Source of the DNA: an uncultured Pseudomonadota bacterium
GTDB lineage: Bacteria; Myxococcota_A; UBA796; UBA9615
Length of the DNA stretch: 62,068 nucleotides
Direction: 5' to 3'
NCBI GenBank assembly: GCA_937891735.1
Contig: CALAGR010000008.1
Coordinates: 1-62,068 of the forward strand
Made by a program: the position numbers and the translations under genes. Shown piece by piece: positions 34,583 to 43,565 of the stretch. The notes under the pieces were generated by a model, which searched no databases, was not told the DNA's origin, and was given only the letters and a program-made list of their open reading frames with translations. The number at the start of each line of letters is the position of its first letter. The stretch's first letter is position 1.

Positions 34583-36049
34583 ATGAGCCGCAAGTCGATC
34601 CCCCTGCAAGGCCGCAGCCACGCCGATGTCCTCGAGGAGATGGGCGGCTTCCGCGCGGACGACGCCGACTACAAGGCCGGCCGGACCTGGAGCCTCGTGT
34701 ACTACACCGGCGAGGAGCACAGCGCCTTCCTCAAGAAGGCCCACAACACGTACTTCTCCGAGAACGGCCTGAACCCCATGGCGTTCAAGAGCCTCAAGCG
34801 CATGGAGACCGAGGTCGTGCAGATGGCCGCGGGCATGCTCAACGGCGGCGACGACGCCGTGGGCACCATGACGTCCGGCGGCACCGAGTCCCTGCTGATG
34901 GCGGTCAAGGCCGCCCGGGACCGCGCCCGCGCCCTGCGGCCCTGGATCCGCCGCCCCAACATGGTCCTGCCCCGCACGATCCACGTGGCCGTGGACAAGG
35001 CCGCCCACTACTTCGGGGTGAAGGCGCGCTACGTGGACATCGGGCCCGACACCCGGGCGGACGTCGAGGCGATGGGCAAGGCCATCGACCGCAACACGAT
35101 CCTGCTCGCCGCCTCGGCCCCCCAGTACCCCTACGTGACCATCGATCCCATCGAGGAACTCGGCCAGATCGCCCTGAAGAAGAAGATCCCGTTCCACGTG
35201 GACGCCTGCTTCGGCGGCTTCATGCTCCCGTGGCTGGAGAAGCTCGGGCACCCGCTGCCGCTGTGGGACTTCCGGGTGCCGGGCGTCACGTCCATCTCCG
35301 CGGACCTGCACAAGTACGGCTACGCATCCAAGGGCGCCTCCGTCGTCATCTACAGGGACATGTCCTACCTCAAGCACCAGTTCTTCATCAGCACGGACTG
35401 GCCCGGCGGGATCTACGCCTCGCCGTCCATGGCCGGCACCCGCGCCGGCGGCCCCATCGCCGCGGCCTGGGCGACGATGATGGCCATGGGCGAGTCGGGC
35501 TACCTGGAGCTCGCGGCCCAGGCGCTGGACACCACCAAGCGCCTGCGGGCGGGCATCGAGGCCATCCCGCAGCTGCGCCTGATGGGTGAGTTCCACATGA
35601 CCGCGGTGACCTGGGCCGCCGCCGGCGACGTGAGCGTGTACGCCATCGCCGATCTGATGGCGGAGCGGGGCTGGGGCTGCGACCGTCAGCAGAACCCCGC
35701 CAGCATCCACCTGACCGTCAACGCCAACAACGCCGCCTCGGTGGACGCCTACCTCGCCGATCTGGCGGAGTGCGCGGCCCACGTGCAGGCCCACCCCGAG
35801 CTGGCCGACGAGGGCGAAGCGGCCATGTACGGGATGATGGCCAAGGTCCCGATCCGCGGCCTCGTGCGGCACTCCATCGGCAAGGTCATGGAGGCCATGT
35901 ACAGCCCCTCGGGGGAGGTGCCGGACCTGAGCAAGCTCGGGGAGGGCGAAGACGACGGGGTCGTGATGAAGCTGATCAGCAAGTACGGAGATCAGGCGAT
36001 GAGCGTCCTGGACCGGCTTGACGGCCTGCGCCCGAAGGGACGCTCCTGA
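34583..36049 (+). CDS. PLP-dependent lyase, sphingosine-1-phosphate-lyase-like
   Basis: A 488-residue group II PLP decarboxylase-fold enzyme. Lys244 in SADLHKYGYASKG is the PLP-binding lysine; HKYGYxxKG is the hallmark of the sphingosine-phosphate lyase branch and differs from glutamate or aromatic decarboxylases. Other family signs are TSGGTESLLMAVKAARD and HVDACFGGFMLPW. No N-terminal membrane helix is present, as in bacterial S1P lyases. Likely it cleaves a phosphorylated sphingoid base or a related amino-alcohol phosphate, which fits a lineage where some members make sphingolipids, but another amine substrate is possible. GAGGAG precedes the ATG. The stop overlaps the start of the M81 gene. 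Confidence 0.87.
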   Translation: MSRKSIPLQGRSHADVLEEMGGFRADDADYKAGRTWSLVYYTGEEHSAFLKKAHNTYFSENGLNPMAFKSLKRMETEVVQMAAGMLNGGDDAVGTMTSGGTESLLMAVKAARDRARALRPWIRRPNMVLPRTIHVAVDKAAHYFGVKARYVDIGPDTRADVEAMGKAIDRNTILLAASAPQYPYVTIDPIEELGQIALKKKIPFHVDACFGGFMLPWLEKLGHPLPLWDFRVPGVTSISADLHKYGYASKGASVVIYRDMSYLKHQFFISTDWPGGIYASPSMAGTRAGGPIAAAWATMMAMGESGYLELAAQALDTTKRLRAGIEAIPQLRLMGEFHMTAVTWAAAGDVSVYAIADLMAERGWGCDRQQNPASIHLTVNANNAASVDAYLADLAECAAHVQAHPELADEGEAAMYGMMAKVPIRGLVRHSIGKVMEAMYSPSGEVPDLSKLGEGEDDGVVMKLISKYGDQAMSVLDRLDGLRPKGRS

Positions 36050-37569
36050 TGCTGCGCATCGCCTACGCCCGCGTCGCCCAGGAGAGCAACGCCTTCTCCC
36101 CCGTGCTCACCGAGCTGCTGGACTTCGAGCGCTGCCACTTCCACGAGGGCGCCGATCTGCACCACCGATGCGGACCGAAGGGGCAGGAGGTGGTGGACTG
36201 GATCAAGAACGCCGAGCTGAGCGGGTTCCGGCGCGCCGTCTCCAAGCTGGGCCGCGGGCAAATCGAGGCCGTGCCCCTGTTCGGCGCCTGGGCCATCCCC
36301 GGCGGACCCCTGTCCGTGACCTGCTTCTCGACCCTGCGGGACAAGCTCACGGCGATGCTGAAGGCTGCGGGACCAGTGGACGGCGTGTTCCTCTCCATGC
36401 ACGGCGCCATGATGGCCCAGGGCAGCGACGATCCCGAGGCGGACCTCGTGGACGCCGTGCGCGCGGTGGTGGGGCCGGACGTGAAGATCGCGGTGAGCCT
36501 GGATCTGCACGCGCAGCTCCACGGCCGCTTCGTGGACAACGTGGACGTGCTCTGCGGCTACCGCACCAACCCCCACCGCGACCACGTGCGGGTGGGCTTT
36601 CGGTGCGGATCGATCCTGGTTGCCGCGCTGCTCGGTGAGGTCGCGCCGACGAGCGCATGGCGCAGCCTGCCCCTCATCTGCGGGGGCGGCACCACCATCG
36701 ACTTCCTGCCCACCATGCGGCCCATCTACCGTTGGATGAAGCGGGCCGAGCGGGATCCGAGGGTGCTGTACGTGTCGCTGTTCAACGCGCACCTGTGGAA
36801 CGACTCGCCGGATCTCGGCTGGGCGTCCCACGTGGTCACGGACAACGACCCCGCGCTCGCCGAGCGGCTCGCCGAGGAACTCGCAGACCTGCTCTGGTCC
36901 GTGCGCCACGAGCAGCCCCCAACCTTCCCCGAGGGCCACGAGGTCGTGGCGATGGTCCGCCAGGCGCGCCTGCAGCGCATGCTGGGCACCGTGTGCGTGT
37001 GCGACGCCTCGGACATCGTGGGGTGCGGGGCGGCCGGCGAGAACACGCGGCTGCTCGCCAGCATCCTCGAGCAGGGCCAGGGCCTGACCTGCTTCGTGCC
37101 GGTGCGGGACGCGGAGGTGGTGGACGCGCTGTTCGGCCATCCGGTGGGCGAGCGGGTCAGCGTGCACGTCGGCGGCAAGCTGCATCCGGAGGTGAACACG
37201 CCCCTGCGCATCGACGGGACCATGCTCGCCTCGCGGGATGGAGGCGGACTCGGTCGGACCATCGCCCTGGATCTGGGCCACGTGAAGCTCGTGGTCACGT
37301 CGGGCCCCGCCATGGCCATGAAGCCCGCCTTTTACAGCGACCTGGGGCTGGATCCGTGGCGCGCGGACATGGTCGTGGTGAAGTCGATGTTCCCGTTCCG
37401 GCTGTACTTCCTGGGGCACAACCGCAAGACGATCTACGCGCGCACCAAGGGCGTGACCGACTTCGACACCATGCACCAGGTCGCCTTCAACGACGCCGTG
37501 CACCCCCGGGACCTCGTCGAGCACTGGCGTCCCGCGGACCGCCGCCGTCGGGGCGTGCCTACGGCGTAG
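36049..37569 (+). CDS. M81-family metallopeptidase (MlrC-like)
   Basis: A 506-residue protein starting ARVAQESNAFSP, with SMHGAM, LDLHAQ, GYRTNPHRD and GGGTTIDF, the ordered motifs of the M81/MlrC family. MlrC removes an Adda-containing product during microcystin breakdown, but most family members act on unknown small compounds. No signal peptide. It shares one base with the PLP-lyase gene (TGATG), so the two products are made together and probably act in one catabolic route controlled by the TetR protein. Confidence 0.88.
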   Translation: MLRIAYARVAQESNAFSPVLTELLDFERCHFHEGADLHHRCGPKGQEVVDWIKNAELSGFRRAVSKLGRGQIEAVPLFGAWAIPGGPLSVTCFSTLRDKLTAMLKAAGPVDGVFLSMHGAMMAQGSDDPEADLVDAVRAVVGPDVKIAVSLDLHAQLHGRFVDNVDVLCGYRTNPHRDHVRVGFRCGSILVAALLGEVAPTSAWRSLPLICGGGTTIDFLPTMRPIYRWMKRAERDPRVLYVSLFNAHLWNDSPDLGWASHVVTDNDPALAERLAEELADLLWSVRHEQPPTFPEGHEVVAMVRQARLQRMLGTVCVCDASDIVGCGAAGENTRLLASILEQGQGLTCFVPVRDAEVVDALFGHPVGERVSVHVGGKLHPEVNTPLRIDGTMLASRDGGGLGRTIALDLGHVKLVVTSGPAMAMKPAFYSDLGLDPWRADMVVVKSMFPFRLYFLGHNRKTIYARTKGVTDFDTMHQVAFNDAVHPRDLVEHWRPADRRRRGVPTA

Positions 37570-37578
37570 GGGGCGCCT

Positions 37579-37613
37579 GCGCTCCGGCCGCCCTTCGGAC
37601 GGACCGGGAGCGC
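37579..37613. terminator. Stem-loop between convergent genes
   Basis: GCGCTCC-GG with a downstream CCGGGAGCGC forms a G+C-rich stem around a loop containing TTCG. It lies between the M81 gene and the convergent CheB-CheR gene, and could stop transcription from both sides. There is no T-run, so intrinsic termination is uncertain. Confidence 0.4.
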
Positions 37614-37626
37614 TGGTCCTCGGTGA

Positions 37627-40626
37627 TCATCGGGGCGCCTCTTCGTCGGTCGCGTCGCGCCCTGGTCGTAGCCCCGGGCCGTCCAGGTGCTCGAACGCCA
37701 GCAGGATGAGCTCGTCACGGGTGCGCTCCCGCCGCACGGTCCGGGCGTTGAGGCGGAACGTGCGCGTCCCGGCGGCGCCCGACGACAGGGTCACGTCGTG
37801 GTCTTCGAAGCTGCCGTGCTGCGGGAGGATGTCCTCGAGCAGACCGCGCAGGGCCGGGGTGTCCCACCGTCCATCGTTGAGCGCGAAGAGGTCGCGGCCC
37901 TCGATCTGCTCCCGGGTCGTCTGAAACGTGCGGTGGAAGGCGGCGTTGGCCAGCTGGATCCGCATTCCTCCGTCGAGGACGAGCAGCGGCTCCCGGACGC
38001 TGGCCACGATGCTCTGGGCGAGGCCCTCGGCGTCGCGCGCGGCGAGTTCCTCCGCCTTGGCGCGGGAGATGTCCACGAAGGTGATCACCGCGCCTTCGAT
38101 CACGTTGTCCAGGGTCCGGTAGGGCCGGATGCGCATCAGGTACCAGGCTCCGTTCCCGGTCTGCACCTCCGCCTCCACCGGGACCAGCGTGTCCAGGACG
38201 CTCTGGGTGTCTTGCACCAGGCGGTCGTAGCTGACGAGGTTGGACACCACGTGCCCGACGGGCCGCCCGACGTCGCCGGGGATCAGGTTGATCAGCTGGG
38301 TGGCGGTGGGCGTGTAGCGCCGGATCAGCATCTTGTGATCCACGAAGAGCGTCGCGATGCCCGTGCCGGCCATCAGGTTGTTCAGGTCGTTGTTGGCGCG
38401 GGCGCTGTCCGTCGCCTTGGCCTGCAGCTCGGCGTTGACCGTCGCCAGCTCCTCGTTGACCGACTGCATCTCCTCCTGGGACGTCTCGAGCTCCTCGTTG
38501 GTGGACTGGAGCTCTTCGTTCATGGACTGCATCTCCTCGAGGGCGGAGCGGAGATCGTCGTTGGAGGTCTGCAGCTCCTCGAGGGCGGCCTCGAGGTACT
38601 CCTCCTTGGCCCGCAGATCGCGCTCCAGCTCGGTCAACCGGGGATCCGTCGGCAGCTCCCCGGCGCCCTCCGGGATCGCCGCGGGCGCGGGCTCGGGAGC
38701 GGCCGGCTCCTCCTCGAACACGACGAGGAAGAGGTCCCTCCGGGCCTCGCCCGAGGCGTCGAGGACGGGCCTGACAGTGACGCCGACGGTGATGTCCCGG
38801 CCCTCGGCGCGCAGCCGCTGGCGGGGGCGCGACGCGACCTCCCCATGGGTCACGGCCCGGTGCAGGGCGCTGGTGACGGCGCGGCGCAGCCCGTTCCGGG
38901 CCATCGCGAGGACGTTGAGGCTCGCGTCTCCCGGCGCCGGCTCCAGATACCTGCCAGCGCGCCCGTACAGGTGCAGGATCTCGCCACGCCCGTCCACGAG
39001 CACGCCGACCTGCGCGTAGTGCTGGAGCAGCGCCGCTTCAGCGAGGCCCTGGAGATCATCGACCCCCGCGGTGGCTCCGGGCGGACGGGCGGTTGGGCGC
39101 CTCCCTCCGCCGCGGGGGCGGGGGGCCCGGTAGTCGCGCAGCGGACTCATCGCCGTCCCGGGCAGGTCGGGCATCCGCTCGTGGATCTTGCTCGCCTGAT
39201 CGAGCACCGAGAACAGCGACTTGGACTTCCCCACGGTCTCCGAAGCGCCCAGGAAGAGCACGCCGTGGGGCCTCAGGGCGTAGTGGAACACCGAGATGAG
39301 CCGTGCTTGCGTCTCCGCGTTGAGGTAGATGAGCACGTTGCGGCAGCTGATCAGGTCCAGCCTGGAGAACGGCGGGTCCCGGATCAGATCCTGCTCGGAG
39401 AAGATGATCAGATCCCGCAGGCTCCTGCACACCCGGAACTCGCCCGTGTCCGCGTCCTGCGTGAAGAAGCGGTCCAGGCGCTCGGGCGAGACGTCGTCGG
39501 CGATGCTCGCCGCGAAGACCCCCCGGCGGGCCTGCTCGATCGCCCGCCTGTCGATGTCCGTGGCGAAGATCTGCACATCGACCCGGCGCTTGAGGAGCGC
39601 CAGGTGCTCCGTCACCAGCATGCCCAGGGAGTAGGCCTCCTCGCCCGTGGAGCAGCCGGCGATCCAGATCTTGAGGGTGTCGCCGGTGGGCTCCTCGCGG
39701 GTGCGCCGAGGGATGGCCTCGCACAGCCGGGGGATGACGAGCCGCTCCAGGGCGGCGAAGGCGTCGGGGTCCCGGAAGAACCTGGTGACCCCGATCAGCA
39801 GATCCTGGAACAGCGCATCGACCTCGGCGGGCTCCTGCCGCAGCAGGTGCAGGTAGTCGGCGGGCTCCTCCAGCCGGTGCACGGCCATCCGGCGCTGCAC
39901 CCGGCGCACGACCGTGTTGGTCTTGTAGCTGGAGAAGTCGTGCCCGGTCCCGTCAAGCAGGACGTCGCACACCTCGTCGAGCACCTCGAGGAGACTGGTT
40001 CGGACGCCCGAGGGGGAGCTGCCGCCTCGGAGGGGCTGCTCGAGCCAGGACGCGAGCTGCGCCGGCATGTCCTCGGGGGCCAGCACCCAGTCAACCAGGC
40101 CCGTGGCGATCGCGCTGCGCGGCATGCCGTCGAACTCGGTGGACTCGGGATCCTGGACCATGAGCACGCCGCCGGCGTCCTTGATGGCGCGGGCGCCCAG
40201 GGAGCCGTCGCTGCCGGTGCCCGACAGGATCACGCCGATGCACCGCTCTCCCTGATCCTGGGCCAGGGAGCGGAAGAACGCGTCGATGGCCAGTCGGGGA
40301 CGGCCCCCCCTGCTCGGGGTCGCGATCCGCAGCACGCCGTGCACGATGGTCAGGTCGGAGTTGGGCGGGATGACGTAGACGCAGCCGGGCTCGACCCGCG
40401 CGCCGTCCGTGGCCTCCTCGACGCTCATCGCTGTGTGCCGCCCGATCAGCTCGGACAGGATGCTCTTGTGTCCGGGGGCGAGGTGCTGGACCACCACGAT
40501 GGCCACCGCCTGCTGCGTCTCGGGCGACAGCGCCGTGAAGAACGCCTCCAGCGCCGCCAGCCCTCCGGCGGAGGCGCCGATGCCTACGATGCAGATGTCG
40601 CCGTGGTCACGCTGGAGATGAGTCAT
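37627..40626 (-). CDS. CheB-CheR-PAS fusion signalling protein
   Basis: A 999-residue cytoplasmic protein. Residues 10-190 are a CheB methylesterase domain without a receiver (GASAGG, VVQHLAPGH, GVILSGTGSDG). About 205-475 is a CheR methyltransferase (IWIAGCSTGEEAYSLGML, SCRNVLIYL). A long Glu-rich coiled coil with heptads (SNDDLRSALEEMQSMNEEL and similar) covers roughly 660-750, and PAS domains flank or follow it (about 520-640, 760-870 and 880-985). No histidine kinase or HATPase domain follows, though many relatives have one. It may adjust a receptor or act as a sensor for the REC proteins encoded just upstream in the operon. Confidence 0.93.
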   Translation of the reverse strand: MTHLQRDHGDICIVGIGASAGGLAALEAFFTALSPETQQAVAIVVVQHLAPGHKSILSELIGRHTAMSVEEATDGARVEPGCVYVIPPNSDLTIVHGVLRIATPSRGGRPRLAIDAFFRSLAQDQGERCIGVILSGTGSDGSLGARAIKDAGGVLMVQDPESTEFDGMPRSAIATGLVDWVLAPEDMPAQLASWLEQPLRGGSSPSGVRTSLLEVLDEVCDVLLDGTGHDFSSYKTNTVVRRVQRRMAVHRLEEPADYLHLLRQEPAEVDALFQDLLIGVTRFFRDPDAFAALERLVIPRLCEAIPRRTREEPTGDTLKIWIAGCSTGEEAYSLGMLVTEHLALLKRRVDVQIFATDIDRRAIEQARRGVFAASIADDVSPERLDRFFTQDADTGEFRVCRSLRDLIIFSEQDLIRDPPFSRLDLISCRNVLIYLNAETQARLISVFHYALRPHGVLFLGASETVGKSKSLFSVLDQASKIHERMPDLPGTAMSPLRDYRAPRPRGGGRRPTARPPGATAGVDDLQGLAEAALLQHYAQVGVLVDGRGEILHLYGRAGRYLEPAPGDASLNVLAMARNGLRRAVTSALHRAVTHGEVASRPRQRLRAEGRDITVGVTVRPVLDASGEARRDLFLVVFEEEPAAPEPAPAAIPEGAGELPTDPRLTELERDLRAKEEYLEAALEELQTSNDDLRSALEEMQSMNEELQSTNEELETSQEEMQSVNEELATVNAELQAKATDSARANNDLNNLMAGTGIATLFVDHKMLIRRYTPTATQLINLIPGDVGRPVGHVVSNLVSYDRLVQDTQSVLDTLVPVEAEVQTGNGAWYLMRIRPYRTLDNVIEGAVITFVDISRAKAEELAARDAEGLAQSIVASVREPLLVLDGGMRIQLANAAFHRTFQTTREQIEGRDLFALNDGRWDTPALRGLLEDILPQHGSFEDHDVTLSSGAAGTRTFRLNARTVRRERTRDELILLAFEHLDGPGLRPGRDATDEEAPR

Positions 40627-40654
40627 CGGGCTCCCCCGTCCGTGGGGAGTGACA

Positions 40655-41086
40655 CTACAGGGATGGCGTCCTCTCTACGACCCGGGCGACTGTGGCCAGG
40701 ACGTCCTCCTCCTCGAAGGGCTTCTTCAGGTAGCCCCGACCCAGGCCCGCGAGGAACGTCCGCGCCTCGGGGGTGAAGACGCCGCCGGTCATGAAGACCA
40801 CCCGCTCGGACAGCTCCGGGCGGTGCTCGCGCACCCAGTCGTACAGATCCATGCCGCTTCGGACCGGCATGGACAGGTCGCACAGGATCACGTCGAAGGG
40901 CTCGGCCAGGAGCGCCACGGCCTCGTCCACCGATCCTGCGCCCGCCACGTCGTGGTGCTCGGAGATGATCTCGGTGAGCACGGCGAGGATCTGCGGCTCG
41001 TCGTCCACCACGAGGACCCGGCTGCGGGACTGCCGGGCCGGGACCTCGACGGGGGCGTGCGAAGGGACCGTCGTGCGGGCGCTCAT
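40655..41086 (-). CDS. Stand-alone receiver domain protein
   Basis: A 143-residue single-domain response regulator: DDE (28-30 region), phospho-Asp70 in CDLSMP, Thr in MTGG and Lys in LKKPF. An N-terminal extension of about 20 residues precedes the domain. No output domain, so it acts by protein contact or as a phosphate shuttle. Its ATG overlaps the stop of the HTH-REC gene (ATGA); the CheB-CheR-PAS gene starts 28 bp downstream. Confidence 0.92.
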   Translation of the reverse strand: MSARTTVPSHAPVEVPARQSRSRVLVVDDEPQILAVLTEIISEHHDVAGAGSVDEAVALLAEPFDVILCDLSMPVRSGMDLYDWVREHRPELSERVVFMTGGVFTPEARTFLAGLGRGYLKKPFEEEDVLATVARVVERTPSL

Positions 41087-41736
41087 CGCGGTCCGCTCTG
41101 TCGCGGCCCGGGTGCAGGCTCGTGACTCTGGGCTCGCACGACCGACTGGGCCACGCCGGGCAGGAAGTCGACGAGCGCCTTCATGAGATCCGCCTGCCGT
41201 GGGGGCTTGTCCAGGCAGCGGACGGCGCCGAGGTCGAGGAGCCGTCGCCGGGCGTCGGGGCTGAGCATCCCGCTGAGCACCACCACCGAGGTGCCGTCGA
41301 GGTCGGGGAACGTGCGTAGCTGGCGGAGCACCTCGAAGCCGTCGAGGCCCGGCATGACGAGGTCGAGCAGGAGGAGGTGGGGGCGGAAGCTGGCGAGGAG
41401 CAGCCCGGCCGACAGCCCGTCGTGGGCTGCTCGGACATCGGCGTGGGGGGCCAGCTCGGCGAGCGTCGCGACGAGCGCGGCGACGAGCGGCTCGTCGTCA
41501 TCCACCACGACGATCCGCGCGGCGCTGGCGGTGAGGAACGCCGGAGCGGACATCCCCTGGGCGACCATGAAGCTCGCCAGCGCCGTCGGCCGGATCCGCC
41601 AGCGCCCGCCGCCGGTCTGGTAGGCCGGCAGCCGACCTGCCTTGACCCAGCGCAGAACGGAGCGGGCGTGCACCGCCATCAGCGCCGCCGCCTGCTCCGT
41701 AGAGAGGTCCTTCGTGTGGGGGGTGTACTCAGGCAT
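41083..41736 (-). CDS. Second HTH-REC protein
   Basis: A 217-residue protein with the same unusual order as that at 29260: excisionase/MerR-like HTH (STEQAAALMAVHARSVLRWV, then PAYQTGGGRWRI; about 10-55) then receiver (about 72-195) with DDDE, phospho-Asp125 in LLDLVMPG and Lys in LDKPP. ATG at 41736 is preferred as it overlaps the stop of the REC-HDOD gene by 8 bp; an in-frame start at 41787 would lie deeper in that gene. The two HTH-REC proteins share architecture but only modest sequence similarity, so this is not a recent duplication. Confidence 0.88.
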   Translation of the reverse strand: MPEYTPHTKDLSTEQAAALMAVHARSVLRWVKAGRLPAYQTGGGRWRIRPTALASFMVAQGMSAPAFLTASAARIVVVDDDEPLVAALVATLAELAPHADVRAAHDGLSAGLLLASFRPHLLLLDLVMPGLDGFEVLRQLRTFPDLDGTSVVVLSGMLSPDARRRLLDLGAVRCLDKPPRQADLMKALVDFLPGVAQSVVRAQSHEPAPGPRQSGPR

Positions 41737-43096
41737 GGGTGTCCGCACTGGAATCCACAGCTCTGGCCGCGTTCTCGACGAGCTCATCGAGCTCTGCGGG
41801 TTCGATGCCCAGCTGGCGAAGGGTGGGCTCCATGTCAGGATCCTCCTGCCCCGGCAGGTAGGTGTACCCGGCGCGACAGGTCCCCATCCACGCCGCGAAC
41901 ACGACGAGCCGCAGCGTTCTGGCGACCCGGGACTGGGGCGCGCGCGGGGGGTGGTGGTGGGCTCCGGCGAGCTCTATCGCCGCCCCCTGCATGCCCCACT
42001 CGGACAGCAGCCGCCGTCCGACCTGTTCGTGGGAGCTCGCGAGCAGCGCGCCGGTGCGCTCGAGGAGCGCCGGGGCGGAGCGGTCCTCCAGCTCGAGCCC
42101 CGCCAGCAGGCGCACGATGACCAGCTCCCCCAGGTTGTGAAGCATCGCGGCGACGTAGACATCCTCTGGCTCGTCGAGGTTCAGGCGCACCGCGAGCGCC
42201 CGGGCGGTGCAGGCCGTGATGACCACGTTCTTCCACATCGCCCCGAGCACGTCGCGCAAGGGACCGGCGGGAACCTCGAAGAGCCCGTGCACGATGGCAG
42301 TCTGGGCCAGGGCGAGCACGCGCTTGTTGCCCAGACGCAGGCAGGCGGTCCGCACGTTGGTGACCGGTGTGCCCCCGCGGAACATGCTGCTGTTTGCGGT
42401 GCGAAGCAGCGCGACGGTCACCGTCGGGTCCTTGGAGACCACCTCGACGATGTCGCTCACCCTGGGCATGGGCTCGGTCATCAGGCGCTGGACGTCGTTG
42501 GCGATGCGGGCGATGGCGGGCAGCTGGTAGTTGCCTCCATCCAGGATCCTGGTGATCTCCGCGGCCAGATCGCGGACGGCGGGTGGGGCCTGCTTCTGCC
42601 CCCTCCCGGGGACGGCGACGGGTGCAAGGGGCTGGGCTCGACGGAAGCGGGAGACCGCCACGGTGGGCTCGCGCTCCGGGGGGGCCGGCCCGGTGAACCG
42701 CAGGCTGCTGCGTGCCCTGGGCGGCGTCCGGTCCAACACCCGGGCGAGGGTCGCTTCGAGGTCGTCGCCGCTGAACGGCTTGCGGAGGAACTCGGCCGCA
42801 CCTTCCCTCTTCAAGGCGATCACGTCCTCCGGGGTCCCCGTGCCGCTCATGGCGATCACCGGCACGCGCAGACCGCGCCGGGCCAGCTCCTGGAGCAGAA
42901 GGTGGCCGTCCAGGACGGGCATGCGCAGATCCACCAGGGCGACGTCGAAGTCCTCGTAGGCGAGGCTCTGGACCGCCGCCTGCGCGTCGGCCGCCTCGTG
43001 GGCCTCGTACCCGAGGTCGCCGAGCAGCTCCACCAGGGCCTCTCGGAATGCCTGCTCGTCGTCGACAACGAGCACGCTTCGTCGTCTCGATCTCAT
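41729..43096 (-). CDS. REC-HDOD response regulator
   Basis: A 455-residue protein with N-terminal receiver (5-122; DDE, phospho-Asp56 in VDLRMP, Lys in LRKPF), a Pro/Arg-rich linker, and an HDOD domain (about 185-400; YQLPAIARIANDVQ, SKDPTVTVALLRTANSS, AAMLHNLGELV). HDOD domains are HD-like signalling modules whose ligands or substrates are mostly unknown, common in deltaproteobacteria for motility and stress control. It starts 3 bp after the small upstream gene, in a five-gene signalling operon. Confidence 0.93.
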   Translation of the reverse strand: MRSRRRSVLVVDDEQAFREALVELLGDLGYEAHEAADAQAAVQSLAYEDFDVALVDLRMPVLDGHLLLQELARRGLRVPVIAMSGTGTPEDVIALKREGAAEFLRKPFSGDDLEATLARVLDRTPPRARSSLRFTGPAPPEREPTVAVSRFRRAQPLAPVAVPGRGQKQAPPAVRDLAAEITRILDGGNYQLPAIARIANDVQRLMTEPMPRVSDIVEVVSKDPTVTVALLRTANSSMFRGGTPVTNVRTACLRLGNKRVLALAQTAIVHGLFEVPAGPLRDVLGAMWKNVVITACTARALAVRLNLDEPEDVYVAAMLHNLGELVIVRLLAGLELEDRSAPALLERTGALLASSHEQVGRRLLSEWGMQGAAIELAGAHHHPPRAPQSRVARTLRLVVFAAWMGTCRAGYTYLPGQEDPDMEPTLRQLGIEPAELDELVENAARAVDSSADTHA

Positions 43097-43099
43097 CGC

Positions 43100-43438
43100 T
43101 CAGCCCTCCGGTGAGGGGATGGTGGGCTCGAGCTCCCAGGAGGCCGCGGCCAGCTCGTCCAGAAACGAGCGGAGGCCCGCGAGCGCCTCGTCGATGTGGG
43201 CCTGTCCTGCGTCGATGCGGTCGTGCAGGGCGAGGCGCTCCGCCTGGGAGAGGTCCTTGGCCGCGCGCAGCTGGGCCAACGACCGGCGGACCGAGGCGGA
43301 CCGGAGCACGGCGGTGGCGAGGAAGCCGTTGCTGTCGTGAACGACCGACAGGACCAGCCGGGCGACCGCGGCGCGCGCCGCCGGCTCGTCCGGAAGCGAA
43401 GCGTTCTCTGAAAACAAGGAGTCGAAGCTGATGACCAT
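43100..43438 (-). CDS. Small helical protein heading a signalling operon
   Basis: A 112-residue, mostly helical acidic protein of unknown family (ARAAVARLVLSVVHDSNGF, SQAERLALHDRIDAG). The size and its position in front of REC-HDOD suggest a phosphotransfer-like or kinase-docking protein, but no conserved HPt motif can be claimed. A start at 43501 in the same frame is possible; it would place the 21-bp palindrome inside the coding region, so the ATG at 43438 is preferred. Ribosome-binding sites are weak for both. Confidence 0.6.
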   Translation of the reverse strand: MVISFDSLFSENASLPDEPAARAAVARLVLSVVHDSNGFLATAVLRSASVRRSLAQLRAAKDLSQAERLALHDRIDAGQAHIDEALAGLRSFLDELAAASWELEPTIPSPEG

Positions 43439-43465
43439 GAATGCGCAACCCGGCGGATGGCCCTG

Positions 43466-43486
43466 ACTCCAGAGTCGGTCTGGAGT
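43466..43486. promoter_or_regulatory. 21-bp perfect palindrome upstream of the signalling operon
   Basis: ACTCCAGA and TCTGGAGT are exact reverse complements around a 5-bp spacer (GTCGG). It lies 27 bp before the ATG at 43438, where an operator would be expected. Nearby, GATCAGGGT is repeated at 43533-43541 and 43552-43560, and GGGTC/GACCC forms a small inverted repeat at 43538-43551. Function is inferred; one of the HTH-REC proteins is a possible binder. Confidence 0.45.
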
Positions 43487-43565
43487 AGACAGAACACTCA
43501 TACCTGACAGAGCGGACACTGCCCAGCGGCTTGATCAGGGTCCTGTGACCCGATCAGGGTGAGTC

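Noticed and set aside
34391-34600. A second promoter-like palindrome using GTAAAACG sequences near the TetR start
   Set aside because: Only short, imperfect matches; the 34508-34541 element explains the region better.
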